From Exaiptasia diaphana (lineage: Eukaryota > Cnidaria > Anthozoa > Actiniaria > Aiptasiidae): a stretch of 64,000 nucleotides of DNA. This document shows positions 11,601 through 22,473 of the stretch, one piece after another (position 1 is the first letter of the stretch; every line of letters starts with the position of its first letter). The position numbers were made by a program, and so were the translations under genes. The stretch lies in assembly GCF_001417965.1 (NCBI RefSeq), contig NW_018384245.1, forward strand, positions 188,368-252,367, written 5' to 3'. The notes beneath the pieces were generated by a model. The model did no database searches. It worked only from the letters and a program-made list of their open reading frames with translations, and was not told where the DNA came from.

Positions 11601-14600
11601 TAAGAATCTTGACACAGGAGAAAGTATTCCATTGAGTCTTGCTGAGGACAGGCTACCTAAAGGAACCAATCCTTTAGCTCTACATATCATGAGACTAACA
11701 TCTGAATACTCAAGGTAAGGGATTGGGACTCATGTTCATATATAAAGTGTATTTATTCATTTTATTCTTCTCAAGCTTGTGAAATTTGTAATTCATAAAT
11801 CAAATTTATGCCATAATTCTAACAAAATTGTCTTGTGTATTTGTAGTAGTAACTCTAAACTCAACACTATTGACCAGGAGGATGGCATTGATGTAGGAAA
11901 TAAAGTGAAAAAGAAGACGTAAGTTTGTTAGGAGAAACTTATGGTAACAAAAGTCACATCTTATTCTGAGTGTTTTAATTTTGCAGGAAAAAACTAAAAA
12001 GCTTCCTGGGAAGAACAGTAAATAAAATGAAGTCAGACAAGAAAGTGAAAGAAGGTAGAGTACTGGCATAAAGTGACTTTGGTGAAATAGCTTGCAGTTT
12101 TCATAGCCAGTGACTGATTTATTTTTCTGTTACAGTTCAACGTGGAGATGAGAGCTCATCCAGTGATGATGACGAGTCCCCAAGTTCTCCTTTCATTAAG
12201 GTGTGTTCTTTGTTCAGTCTTGGGTTAAAGGTGTTCAAAATTCTATATTAATTTACTGTAATTAGTGCTACAAAGCAATAAAATATTTGAATTGTCCATA
12301 ATTGATAACTTTTTTTATNTCATTAGATCAAATCAGCCCATGGAAAAGGACCTGAGGAATTTGAAAAACTAAAGCTACTGCAAGACCTGAGTGGTGAACA
12401 TGTGGTAAGAGATTTATTACAATGTGGTACTTAGTACTGTACTTGATCCATGGTTAGTATCCAGTGAATATATTAACATAATTAACTTGCTATCTCATAG
12501 GGTGCTATATGGACAGTAAAATTTTCTGTTTGTGGAAGACTCATGGTAAGACGTTACAGCTGTTAATATTATCAGATAATTGATTGTACCTTTGTTTCTT
12601 TGCTGGATGTCCACCCTTACTAAAATGAATTTACTGTCTTATTCATTTCATTCAGTGTCAATGGTCATGTTTTTATTCACCTAAAATATTGAAATTGTTT
12701 ATATGTTAAGGAAATTGGATCAGTATTGCAATATAAGCTGTTTTGTTAAGATATCACACTAATAAATTGGTATATTTTGTTGTCTAGGCAACAGCTGGTC
12801 AAGATCACATGGTGGTAAGTATGTTCCTTATATTGCAGTAGAAATATTGTACGTTTACATTAAAAGTAATAACTTGTGAATCGGTGATGTCAAAGACACT
12901 GAAATGTTGTTACCTTTCTGTTGTTTTATCTTTAAAAATATTATTGTGCAGAAAAGGTGTAAATAAGTATATTTTCATATGTTTTTTTGTTCAGAGAGTT
13001 TGGGTGCTAAAAGAAAATGAAGAATACTTTGAAGAAATGAGAAAAAAATACTCCAAAACAGGTACCCAACTAGATTTATGTAATAATTTTGTTCGTTCTC
13101 GTTATAAGACTATGTTATAATTATTGTTATTTATCAGGTGGACAGTCTACAAACCCTGATCCAGAGGTTGATCAAATTCTTGAACATGATGAACAGGAAG
13201 AATACAGTAGTGAAGATGAAGCAGAAAAGTCTGAAGAAGGCAAAGAAGAACTGGATGATGGTGCAAAAAAGGTACAAGATTCATACAGTGCACAAAATGA
13301 TTGAATGAATGACTAAATACTAGATAAATCAATGGATGAATACATGGGTAATGAAAAAATGGATAAGGAAATCAATAAATTATAAATTGAAACAATTAAA
13401 TGATCTGAAAGAATTGTATTGAATAAATGGAATAAATGAATGGATAATTGAATAAGTAAACCAGTTGTGTGTAACATTGTACATTATTATGTTTTGTATT
13501 TGGTAGGTTGTAGAAGAAGACAATGGTCCCTTCAAGAGAAAGCCTTTTTGTACTTATTATGGTCACACTGGAGATGTACTTGATTTGTCTTGGTCCAAGG
13601 TATACATAAAATGGTAGATTTGACATTTACAATTTGTTTTATTCTTGTTTATTTGTTCTTCTAGAATTACTTCCTTCTGTCTTCATCCATGGATAAAACT
13701 GTCAGACTTTGGCACATTTCAAGGACTGAGTGTTTATGTTGTTTTCAACACATTGACTTTGTTACCGCCATTGTTTTCCACCCTAGGGTGAGTATTTGTA
13801 TGATTATTAGTTTAGATTGTGTAATGAGTATTCAATTTCCTTGTTTCTCTCTCATCAGGATGACCGATACTTCCTTAGTGGTTCTCTTGATGGTAAGATA
13901 CGTCTTTGGAACATCCCTGACAAGAAGGTGGCTCTTTGGAATGAGGTTGAAGGCACAGGTATTTTTTCTACAAATTTATCTCAACCAGCGTTAGAATAGA
14001 AAGCCAAAGAGTATTAAAAACCTCTACCACATAAATAAGATTAATTTTCCTGGTTTATGAAAGCATCTCATCTATAGTCAGTGTAATATTGTAATATCCT
14101 GTTTTCTCTTCAGGCAGCAATCTTATCACGGCAGCCAATTTCTGTCTGCAAGGAAGGTTTGCTGTTGTTGGTACCTATGATGGTAGATGTATTTTCTATG
14201 AAACTGAGGTGAGAATGTTTGCAAAGCTACTACAACAAGTGCTTACAGCCTGTCATTGCTAAATCATGCTGTCATATTTACATAGTGATGTTGTTTTATG
14301 AAATATTAGCTGAAGTGCAGATATAATGTATATGAATGGCATTAATTTCATCACAGCGTCTCAAGTACCACACACAATGGCAAGTCTCCCCAACTCGTAA
14401 TAAAAGATCTCGTGGTAGGAAAATAAGTGGTATTGAACCTATGCCTGGTGAAGAAAAGGTGAGTAATGGCTACAAGAAGATGCATAAGGTTGATAAATTT
14501 GTGGAAGATCAAGGTTCAAATTTCTTGCCCCTCCCTCCCCTGGTATTGTAAGCAATCCATGATATTGTTAAGCAAGACTTGGTTCTCATTATAGGTGCTT

Positions 14601-15120
14601 GTAACATCAAATGATTCTCGTATTCGTCTTTACGACCTGAAAGATAACTCACTGTCATGCAAGTACAAGGGCTGTACCAACTCAAGTAGCCAAATTAAGG
14701 CCAGTTTTAGGTAATGTTAGTTTGTCATCATGTTTATTTTTTGTATAAATTAAAGTATCATTGTTGTGTTTAGTCATGATGGTCAGTATCTGATATGTGG
14801 ATCTGAAGATCATTTTGCTTATATATGGAGAACTCAACATGGAATACCATCTGCTAGACGAGATAAAAATGAATTTTATGAAAGCTTTTCAGGTAAAGCA
14901 GTCAACATTTTTTTAGTGTTGTCATTAATTACTTCCATTTTTTATCCATCTAATACTGTAATGTCCTGTTTCAGCACACACTGCTGTAGTTACAGTTGCT
15001 ACATTCACCCCAGTTCCCTGGCTCATTGTGGCTCCAGATACCAGTGGCAAGCCTGTTACATCAGAAGTGCTGGTCACTGCTGATTGGACAGGAGCCATTA
15101 AATTATTCGTTAACAGATGA
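8643..15120 (+). CDS. WDR44: WDR44 (Rab11-binding WD-repeat protein)
   Basis: WDR44 is an effector of Rab11 on recycling endosomes and tubules. Exon 1 (8643-8704) gives [17 protein letters not shown], the acidic FYDA-like start seen in WDR44. Further exons: 9948-10448, 10978-11460, 11578-11714, 11847-11918, 11987-12054, 12136-12200, 12327-12404, 12501-12545, 12788-12814 (27 bp), 12995-13061, 13138-13271, 13507-13599, 13665-13787, 13859-13958, 14114-14208, 14357-14458, 14595-14710, 14774-14892 and 14975-15120. A proline/basic patch ([11 protein letters not shown]) precedes the conserved [18 protein letters not shown] block, a coiled and basic linker, and a C-terminal WD40 propeller: [55 protein letters not shown] and [11 protein letters not shown]. 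The join from exon 1 to 9948 is out of phase as drawn. Either an unseen small exon lies between them or the acceptor differs, for example a weak one at about 9965. The rest is continuous. Confidence 0.95.
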
Positions 15121-16214
15121 CACAAAAGATTCTGGGAATGAAATATTTCATTAGTTTAATATTAGCAACAAATGTATAATGAGAATAATGTGGGTCTAAT
15201 CAAGGGTTTAACGATTGCAAATTTAGTTAAATGCATAATTTTGTATTATAATTTGAATTGACAGAGTGTGTGTAATATAGATATATGAATAATAATCCAC
15301 TTGAGCCTTCGAATGTGATGTCATAAAATCATTTCTTATTATCATATACCTTTTGTTTGAGTTACAGAAATTCTGTAAGTTTCACTTATCAATACTGAAA
15401 AGTAATTGCATATAAATATTATTGATGTACATCTGACCTTAACCAAGCGGACAAGGAGATATTATCCTATTCACATGCACAAAACATGGTTTTAGATTGT
15501 ATCAGTGTGTTATGCCATGTGGTAACTAGAATGCACTGGGTTGGGTATGTATTGCCTTGAACAGCTTTACCATTTCCCTTCCAATGCAGCACTGACTGAC
15601 CTGTCAGTGTCAGGTCAGACCTCTGTGAGGCCAAGGTGCTTCAAGAAAGGTTTGGATAAAGTTGAATCAAGTGGTTTCCAGTGACAAACTGCAAGTCAGT
15701 GATCTGGACACAAGTTCTAGGCAATGCCATACCACATAACTTATTGATGGATGTATTAATGATTTTTCAGTTAACCACAAAATAATTACCAATGAATCTA
15801 TTGTTTTCTTTCATTTATCATCAAGTACAAAATATCAATAATATAGTTTTTTCTTGCAAACCATGGAGTATCACTATGTGTTCTCTTTGTTGTAAGAAGT
15901 ATAGCATTGTTTACATTATAAAGTATACTGCAAGTGTGAACAATAATATTAAAGTGATAAACACTTTATAGACAGAAAATAATGATTATAGCTACTGAAT
16001 GCAGAGGAAGCATTTTGACATGTCAAACATGGTGACCTTTGTGTGATAAAATGTGTGTGTTCAGATGTACTGTAAAAGTGTTCAAAAAGTGTTGAATATA
16101 ATGTGATATAATGCTTGAATAATGTGAAATCTGAATATTAATAAAATAATGCAAATTGACAATTCCATTGTTTGCTTTTGACGATTGAACAGGAAAAAGG
16201 TGTATTCAAGAACA
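15121..16214. other. 3' UTR and intergenic region between convergent WDR44 and the zinc-finger gene
   Basis: No coding exon is supported. An AATAAA at 16140-16145 could end a long WDR44 3' UTR. A loose inverted repeat lies between about 15508 and 15740 (TTATGCCATGTGGTAACTAG against GCCATACCACATAAC), with CTGACCTGTCAGTGTCAGGTCAG in the loop. It may be a decayed MITE. Confidence 0.4.
16140..16145 (+). terminator. Candidate poly(A) signal, WDR44
   Basis: Canonical AATAAA about 1 kb after the WDR44 stop codon. It would imply a long 3' UTR that nearly reaches the stop codon of the convergent zinc-finger gene. Confidence 0.35.
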
Positions 16215-18968
16215 TTAACTAGCTTTCTTGCACACCATATCTGTGTGTATCATCAGGGCACTCTTATGTGTGAATGCTTGATTACATGTGATACACTGAA
16301 ATGGTTTCTTGCCGGTGTGTGCTATCTTATGACTTGTCAAACTTCTTTCAAATATAAACACTTTACTGCATAATTCGCATTGAAATTGTTTCTTTCCATT
16401 GTGAAGGTGTTGGTGCCTTTGCAAACCTTTGCTTGTGATGAAAGATGCTCTGCACTTTAAACATGTAAACAACCTTTCTTTGTTGTCTCTTATGAAATCC
16501 TTTTTTGATGCAGTTTTCTCATTCAAAGTGGATTTGATTTCTGTTGGATGTGCTCGTTTATGATGTTCCTTTAATATCCATTTTATTGAAAAAGCCTTCT
16601 CACACAAATTGCATTTGAATGGTTTGTCTCCGGTGTGTGTTAACTTATGATTGGTCAACTTATCCTTTCTTATAAAGCCTTTATTACATACTTCGCATTT
16701 GAATGGCCGTTCACCAGTGTGAAGTTTTACATGATTTGTTAATCGTAACTTGACGGCAAAGGCTTTCCCACATGTGTCACATTTAAATGGTTTCTCTCCA
16801 GTGTGAATTCTTCTATGAACTTTTAAGTGATCCTTTCGTACAAAACCTTTTTCACACACTTCACATTTAAATGGACGCTCTCCATTGTTCAGGTCAAGAT
16901 TTGTTAATTGTGTCTTCACAGCAAACTCATCTAAATTGGTGTTGCATTCCTTATCATGAATTGTTTTATGTTCTTCTAAGGTATTCTTTTGCATGAAACC
17001 TCTTCCACACACTTCACATTTAAATGGCAGTTCTTCTTCATGAATTCTCATGTGATAATTCAATCGATCCTTTACTACAAAAGCTTTCCCACAAGTTGAG
17101 CATCTAAATGGTTTCTCTCCAGTGTGAATTTTTCTATGCACTTGTAACTTTTCCTTTAGTACAAAACCCTTATCACAAATGTCACATTTAAATGGCCGTT
17201 CACCAGTGTGAAGTTTTATGTGATTTGTTAATCGTATTTTGACTGCAAAAGCTTTTCCACAAGTTGAGCATTCAAATGGTTTTTCCCCAGTGTGAATTCT
17301 CCTATGAACTTCTAATTTACCTTTTTGTAAGAATCCTTTTTCACAGACTTCGCATTTGAATGGTCGTACATCACTATGAATTTTCATGTGATGATTTAAT
17401 CGTGACTTGATTACAAAAGCTTTCTCACAGATATGACACTGAAATGGCTTCTCACCACTGTGGAGTTTTTTATGTTTTGTAACTTTATTCTTTTCTGCAA
17501 ATGTTTTCCCACAAACATCACATTGGAATGGCCTCTCTCCGGTGTGTATTCTATGATGCACTTTTAATGTACTGGTACGTGTAAAACCTTTTCCACAAAT
17601 TTCACAGGAAAATGGTTTTTCTCCTGAGTGAGTAAGATAATGGTTTTTCAAATCCTTTTTTAAGCCAAATGCTCTATCACAGGTTGAACACTTGAAAGGT
17701 TTATATCCATCGTGTACCACCATATTATGTTTGGACAGGGCACTACTTTGGGTAAATCCTTGGTTGCATATTTTGCATTTGAAAGGCTTTTCTTCAAGAT
17801 GAGTAAATGTATGCACCTTTAATGATTTTTTTCTTGAAAATGATTTCTTACATATTTGACATTCGAACTGTTTCTCACTGCTGTGCATTGTTTTATGGAG
17901 AGCCACATAACTCTTGACTCTGAAGCGCTTATCACAAATGTTGCACTTAAAAGGCTTCTCACCTGTGTGTATCCGACAATGATCTGATAAATGATTTCTA
18001 TCTGCAAAACTTTTCTGGCATGTTTCACATTTGAATGGTTTCTTGTTATTATGGACTAGCTCATGATGTTCCTTGAAAGACTTAATGTGAAGAAATGATT
18101 CACTACAAAGTTCACATGTTAATGCCTTCTTGTGTGTTTGTTGGTGCCTTTCCAATACAAACTTTGTCATGAATCCTCTTTCACAAAGACCACATTTGAA
18201 TTTCTTTTCTTCTTCATGTGTCTTGACATGATAAGTTAAAGAGGATTTTTGAGCAAAAGATTTTCCACATTTTTTACAATGGAATGGTCTTTCACCACTG
18301 TGAATTTGGCAATGCCTTTTCATGTCGTGCTTTCTCGAAAAACCTCTTTTGCAAACTGAGCATTGGAATGGTTTCTCTGCACTGTGAATTCTATAATGAG
18401 CTTCCAATTGACTCTGACAAATAAAGGTTTTATGGCAATATGGACATTCAAAAAATTCATCTTGATTGTGTATTGCTTCATTCCCTGCACAGTTTACTGG
18501 GACATCTCCTGGCATCTCAAGGGACAGGATTCTATTATTAGATGTTGATGCTGTGTTTTGGTCATTGCTCATGGTTGATTGACAGTTTTGAGCTGACTGT
18601 TGAGCAGATTCATTTAAAAGATGCATTGTTTGATCATGAACTGCCAAGTCATATTCACAATCAAACCATGTGTTGCACTTTATACAAACTATACAGCCAA
18701 AGTTCACCGAGTCACTACAATCTAATAACTGAGGGACACTGCTATCATCGCCTTCTGTGTTACCATTGACTTGTTGGATGCTCTCTGTATTATCCTTACA
18801 GCTCATTTTATATGAGTCACTGCTCAGGAAACTGTTCTGATTGCATACAGAGGTATTTTCTATTTTGATTGATTGCTGTGTTGTTGAGCACACACCAACC
18901 ACAATATGCTGGTTAACATCATTACAAGACATTTCTGTTTTGACGCATGAACTGTTTATAGAATCCAT
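16215..18968 (-). CDS. Poly-C2H2 zinc-finger protein (about 26 fingers)
   Basis: A putative sequence-specific nuclear DNA-binding protein of about 917 residues, encoded by one large exon. On the minus strand an acceptor (TTATGTGTTACAG) lies near 18995, so the first in-frame ATG inside the exon is at 18968 (MDSINSS) and the 5' exon is probably untranslated. The N-terminal 160 residues are low-complexity Ser/Thr/Asn/Gln-rich sequence with one atypical finger (CIKC...H-x4-H). About 25 fingers follow, most with TGEKPF-type linkers. No KRAB, SCAN, BTB or ZAD domain is seen. A two-finger block (VCEKGF...VHRRIH then TCGKAFAVK.RLTNH.KLH) recurs about four times, evidence of internal duplication. One finger at about 16874-16950 has lost its zinc ligands, and the last finger ends in Cys instead of His. 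Orthology cannot be assigned. Confidence 0.92.
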   Translation of the reverse strand: MDSINSSCVKTEMSCNDVNQHIVVGVCSTTQQSIKIENTSVCNQNSFLSSDSYKMSCKDNTESIQQVNGNTEGDDSSVPQLLDCSDSVNFGCIVCIKCNTWFDCEYDLAVHDQTMHLLNESAQQSAQNCQSTMSNDQNTASTSNNRILSLEMPGDVPVNCAGNEAIHNQDEFFECPYCHKTFICQSQLEAHYRIHSAEKPFQCSVCKRGFSRKHDMKRHCQIHSGERPFHCKKCGKSFAQKSSLTYHVKTHEEEKKFKCGLCERGFMTKFVLERHQQTHKKALTCELCSESFLHIKSFKEHHELVHNNKKPFKCETCQKSFADRNHLSDHCRIHTGEKPFKCNICDKRFRVKSYVALHKTMHSSEKQFECQICKKSFSRKKSLKVHTFTHLEEKPFKCKICNQGFTQSSALSKHNMVVHDGYKPFKCSTCDRAFGLKKDLKNHYLTHSGEKPFSCEICGKGFTRTSTLKVHHRIHTGERPFQCDVCGKTFAEKNKVTKHKKLHSGEKPFQCHICEKAFVIKSRLNHHMKIHSDVRPFKCEVCEKGFLQKGKLEVHRRIHTGEKPFECSTCGKAFAVKIRLTNHIKLHTGERPFKCDICDKGFVLKEKLQVHRKIHTGEKPFRCSTCGKAFVVKDRLNYHMRIHEEELPFKCEVCGRGFMQKNTLEEHKTIHDKECNTNLDEFAVKTQLTNLDLNNGERPFKCEVCEKGFVRKDHLKVHRRIHTGEKPFKCDTCGKAFAVKLRLTNHVKLHTGERPFKCEVCNKGFIRKDKLTNHKLTHTGDKPFKCNLCEKAFSIKWILKEHHKRAHPTEIKSTLNEKTASKKDFIRDNKERLFTCLKCRASFITSKGLQRHQHLHNGKKQFQCELCSKVFIFERSLTSHKIAHTGKKPFQCITCNQAFTHKSALMIHTDMVCKKAS
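16874..16950 (-). other. Decayed zinc finger inside the array
   Basis: The stretch CNTNLDEFAVKTQLTNL followed by a GERP linker aligns with the intact repeats CSTCGKAFAVKIRLTNH. The second Cys and both His ligands are replaced while the frame and linker are kept. It should not bind zinc and would act as a flexible spacer between the fingers on either side. Confidence 0.8.
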
Positions 18969-19263
18969 AGATGAAATAGTTGAAATGTATTGATCTGTAA
19001 CACATAAACAAATCGTCATCAGAATATATTGCAATGCAGAAGTCTATATTCATTTTATGTTCCTATCTTACTTTAAGTGCCTATGGAAGAGACTGAGAGG
19101 ATAATTTCCACGTGTACGAAATTCCGCCAAAGTTGTTGGGTAGGTATGGGTTGCTGAATAATATTCCTTCTCTCCCCAGACCTCACATGAAGACACAGGA
19201 AGCCCATTGTGATTGTCAAACTCCCAAGATCCTTTGAACGCAATCGCTTCGTTTTGTACTTTG
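18969..19263. promoter_or_regulatory. Head-to-head promoter region of the zinc-finger gene and IFT46
   Basis: 295 bp between start codons, probably holding a non-coding first exon of the zinc-finger gene on the minus strand. An E-box-like CCACGTGT lies near 19110. No convincing RFX X-box was found for IFT46. Confidence 0.45.
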
Positions 19264-21993
19264 ATGGCTGACTCTGAGGACGATCGTATAAATAAGGTAT
19301 GTATACCTAAAATACTCTTATATTCGCTTTCGCATAGGCCTAATGTTTAGTATGCATTATAGCTCTATTTCTATTATTTTTTGACGATTTTAATGTCACA
19401 TTTGAGCGCCGAATTATATAAAAAATCTCTAAAATCGAGTGTCAATTTTCCTTGGATACCAATCACTAAGTCTGCTTACATGCGTTTCTAAGATAATTTT
19501 CTTTGTAAAAACAGTTTGTAGACGATGAAATATCGTACTTTTAGTTACTGTAAGTCTTTTCTTTACAGTCCAATCTTGTAGTCAACCAACATTATGACGA
19601 AACTGTCGAAGTAAACGACGACGAAGAAGTAGCAAGCACTTTTACACCGAGCCCAAGACCTGGAGGGAGCCGAGCAAACGCTCCAGGTAATACAATTTTG
19701 CTTTTGTATAAAAGAACTAGATAACCATAACTTACTTTCGTTGTTTCATTTTTTGTAGGCCGCTTATCCATGTCTATGACTGACCAAAGTGGAGATGAAT
19801 TTGATCATGATGACCTTGTGGAGAAGAAGGTAAAACGAAAATTCCTTCTTTTATATTTGGGAAATATTTATTATTTGTTTATTCATGCCGAGCAGCCCTA
19901 CAGCTTTTGTAAGGGATTACTCCTCATCAGTTTGATAAGGAAATTGTCTTATGGTATTCTAGGAACCAGCAGGTTATGTTCCAGTTAACAACAGTGGCAA
20001 TGATCAACCACAAATGAATCAATCTAAGCCAAGACAGAGATTAGGAAATGATGATGATGATGATGATGATGATGGAGATCAAAGTGACAGTTCAGATGAT
20101 GATGATGATGACGATGATAACCATGGCCCTGCTGTAGAAGGGTAAGGCACTAGAGAAAGTCAAGTATACTGGATAATTAAAAACAGCTGCACAGTATGTA
20201 TATATGAACAAACATCATCAAATTACACATTTATGATTGATTTATACTAGTGCATATGATCCATCGGACTATGAACACCTTCCAGTAAGCCAAGAAATCA
20301 AGGAGTTGTTTGAGTATATAACTAGATACACACCTCAAACTATTGACCTGGAACACAAACTGAAGCCATTCATTCCAGATTTCATCCCTGCTGTTGGTGA
20401 CATTGATGCTTTCTTGAAGGTATGCCATCAACTTACAGTCAGTCATTGTCAAAGATTAAAAATATTTCTCATCCATTAGATGATTTACTGATTGTTTAAG
20501 GTTGATATCATATTCATTTAATACAGCACTTGAACTCTGATTCTAATACTGTCTTATAAAAATATCATCCCAGGTAACACGTCCTGATGGTAAACCAGAA
20601 ACTCTTGGTTTACTTGTCCTGGATGAGCCTACAGCAAAACAGTCTGACCCTACAGGTGAGATGAACCACCCTTTGTGAGGAGTTGATCATACCATACATA
20701 GATAAAACCTCTGATTAGCTGTTCTTGTTATATTTAGTTCTTGACCTTCAACTAAGAACAATATCAAAGCAAACTAACTTGAAAGCCATGGTATGTACAT
20801 GTTTAGTATTTTCATGTACATTGTAATAGACGTCATGTACATTTGTGATTATTTCGCTATTCAGTCATGTAGGTGTGGTATGATCGTCCAGGTGTGAGAC
20901 TGTTATAGTTACCTGATGTTTTGACATCCTGCATGGAAGTCATTTTCAGAGTGAGAAAGCCAACAGACCGAGACAATATAAATATGTTAGGGTTTGTTTA
21001 TAGTTGGAAGCGCATGGACATTAATCATTGTTTTGACCATTGGAGGTTGGTCGGGTATTCCTTTGCATGGGTTTCAAATTGTTAATTAATCATGACTACA
21101 ATTGTATCTATATATTAAACAGTGTTATCTGTCTATCAACTAGCAGCTATACCGTACATGTAAAACATACTATATGTGTATAACATGACAATGTGTTTTT
21201 AGACTGTTAGAAGTATTGAAGATGTAGACAAGAATCCAAAAGCTATTGACACTTGGATTGATAGCATAAGGTACCTTCTTCCACCTGTCATTCAGTTTTC
21301 CAATTTTTTTGCTAAAATTTAAATCTATTTATATTTTTATGATCAGAGAACTTCACTTACAGAAACCTGCACCAACTGTCCACTACCAAAGGTTGGTTAT
21401 TGAGTGTGAATCCCTGTCCATTTCATGATTGTGGTTTTCTATTCAATACTTTTTTTAAATAATTACAGAAACATGCCTGACATTGAAGAGCTAATGCAAG
21501 AATGGCCACCAGAATTTGAAGATCTTTTAAACACTGTTGGTCTTCCCACAGCAGAGCTGGATGTAGATTTAGCTCAGTATGTGGATCTTATTTGTGGTAT
21601 GTATTTGTCTCATCTATCTTATTGTCCATGCTTTCAAGGTGGAGTAGTTTGAACAAATACTATGTAAATGGCTAGAGTATAGAATTTTAAGGCTAATTTC
21701 TATTGCAGGTATTCTTGATATTCCTGTCCATAAAAACAGAATACATTCACTGCATGTTCTCTTCACGCTGTTTTCAGAGTTCAAAAACTCTCAGGTGAGA
21801 GGAAAATCTATGAGAATATGTCTCAAGATTGTATTCATAAAGTGTTTGCTGTTTTTCCCTCTAGCATTTCCACCAGCTTGCAAAAGACAACCAGTTATCA
21901 AATGATCTGAAGCAACCGTCTAAAGATGACATAACTGCAGCAACTGACCAACTGTCATTAAATGAACCTGCTGACACATTGACCTTTGATTAA
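19264..21993 (+). CDS. IFT46: IFT46, intraflagellar transport complex B subunit
   Basis: IFT46 is a core IFT-B protein needed to carry cargo, notably outer dynein arms, into cilia. The start at 19264 gives MADSEDDRINK, joined to exon 19569-19686 and later exons. The N-terminal third is disordered and acidic, with two Asp runs encoded by GAT repeats (about 20047-20076 and 20096-20121). The conserved C-terminal domain follows: GAYDPSDYEHLPVSQEIKEL, FEYITRYTPQTIDLEHKLKP, FIPDFIPAVGDIDAF, then KVTRPDGKPETLGLLVLDEP, MPDIEELMQEWPPEFEDLL and DLAQYVDLICGILDIPVHKN. These are IFT46 signatures. The stop is at 21991-21993 and the gene appears complete at about 350 residues. It lies tail to tail with DRC12, another ciliary gene, 480 bp away. 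Confidence 0.95.
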
Positions 21994-22473
21994 ACACAGC
22001 AACTTTAATATTTATTACTCATTTACAAAAACATGTAAATATTGATACTTTTCACACATGAATAAGACAATAACCATAGTGTATTGAATTATTTGATTGG
22101 ATTCATTGATAAAAATCACAAGTAAAGAATCCTATCAAATATTCAAGTTGATATTAGCATTATTTTCAAAACTAGAGGGACTGAAAGTGGCTTGTTGTAG
22201 CATGCATTTAATTGTACATATCTCCCTCTATTAACTATGATTCAACTGTATGAAGGACAGGATTACTTAAAAAATGTCATTGAAATAAAACAACAAAACA
22301 TTTAGTCTTCTCATTTTTCATGATTTCAGGATGTATTTTACTTCATTGTAGTATTTGATTGGTATTCTTTTTAGTGGTTTTGCTATCTTGGAAGGGTTTT
22401 GTCATGGGTATTTACAATAGTAATGCAAAGTGATATTCATTCTATGAAAATAGAAATTTAAGTTTAGATCATT
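21994..22473. other. Shared 3' intergenic region of IFT46 and DRC12
   Basis: No coding exon. An AATAAA at 22284-22289 on the plus strand suits the IFT46 transcript. The region is AT-rich without a clear repeat. Confidence 0.5.
22284..22289 (+). terminator. Candidate poly(A) signal, IFT46
   Basis: AATAAA about 290 bp after the IFT46 stop codon, the only canonical hexamer seen on this strand before the DRC12 gene. Confidence 0.5.

Noticed and set aside
20047-20121. GAT repeats in IFT46 as a microsatellite
   Set aside because: They encode the acidic Asp-rich N-terminal region expected of IFT46, so they are reported as part of the gene.
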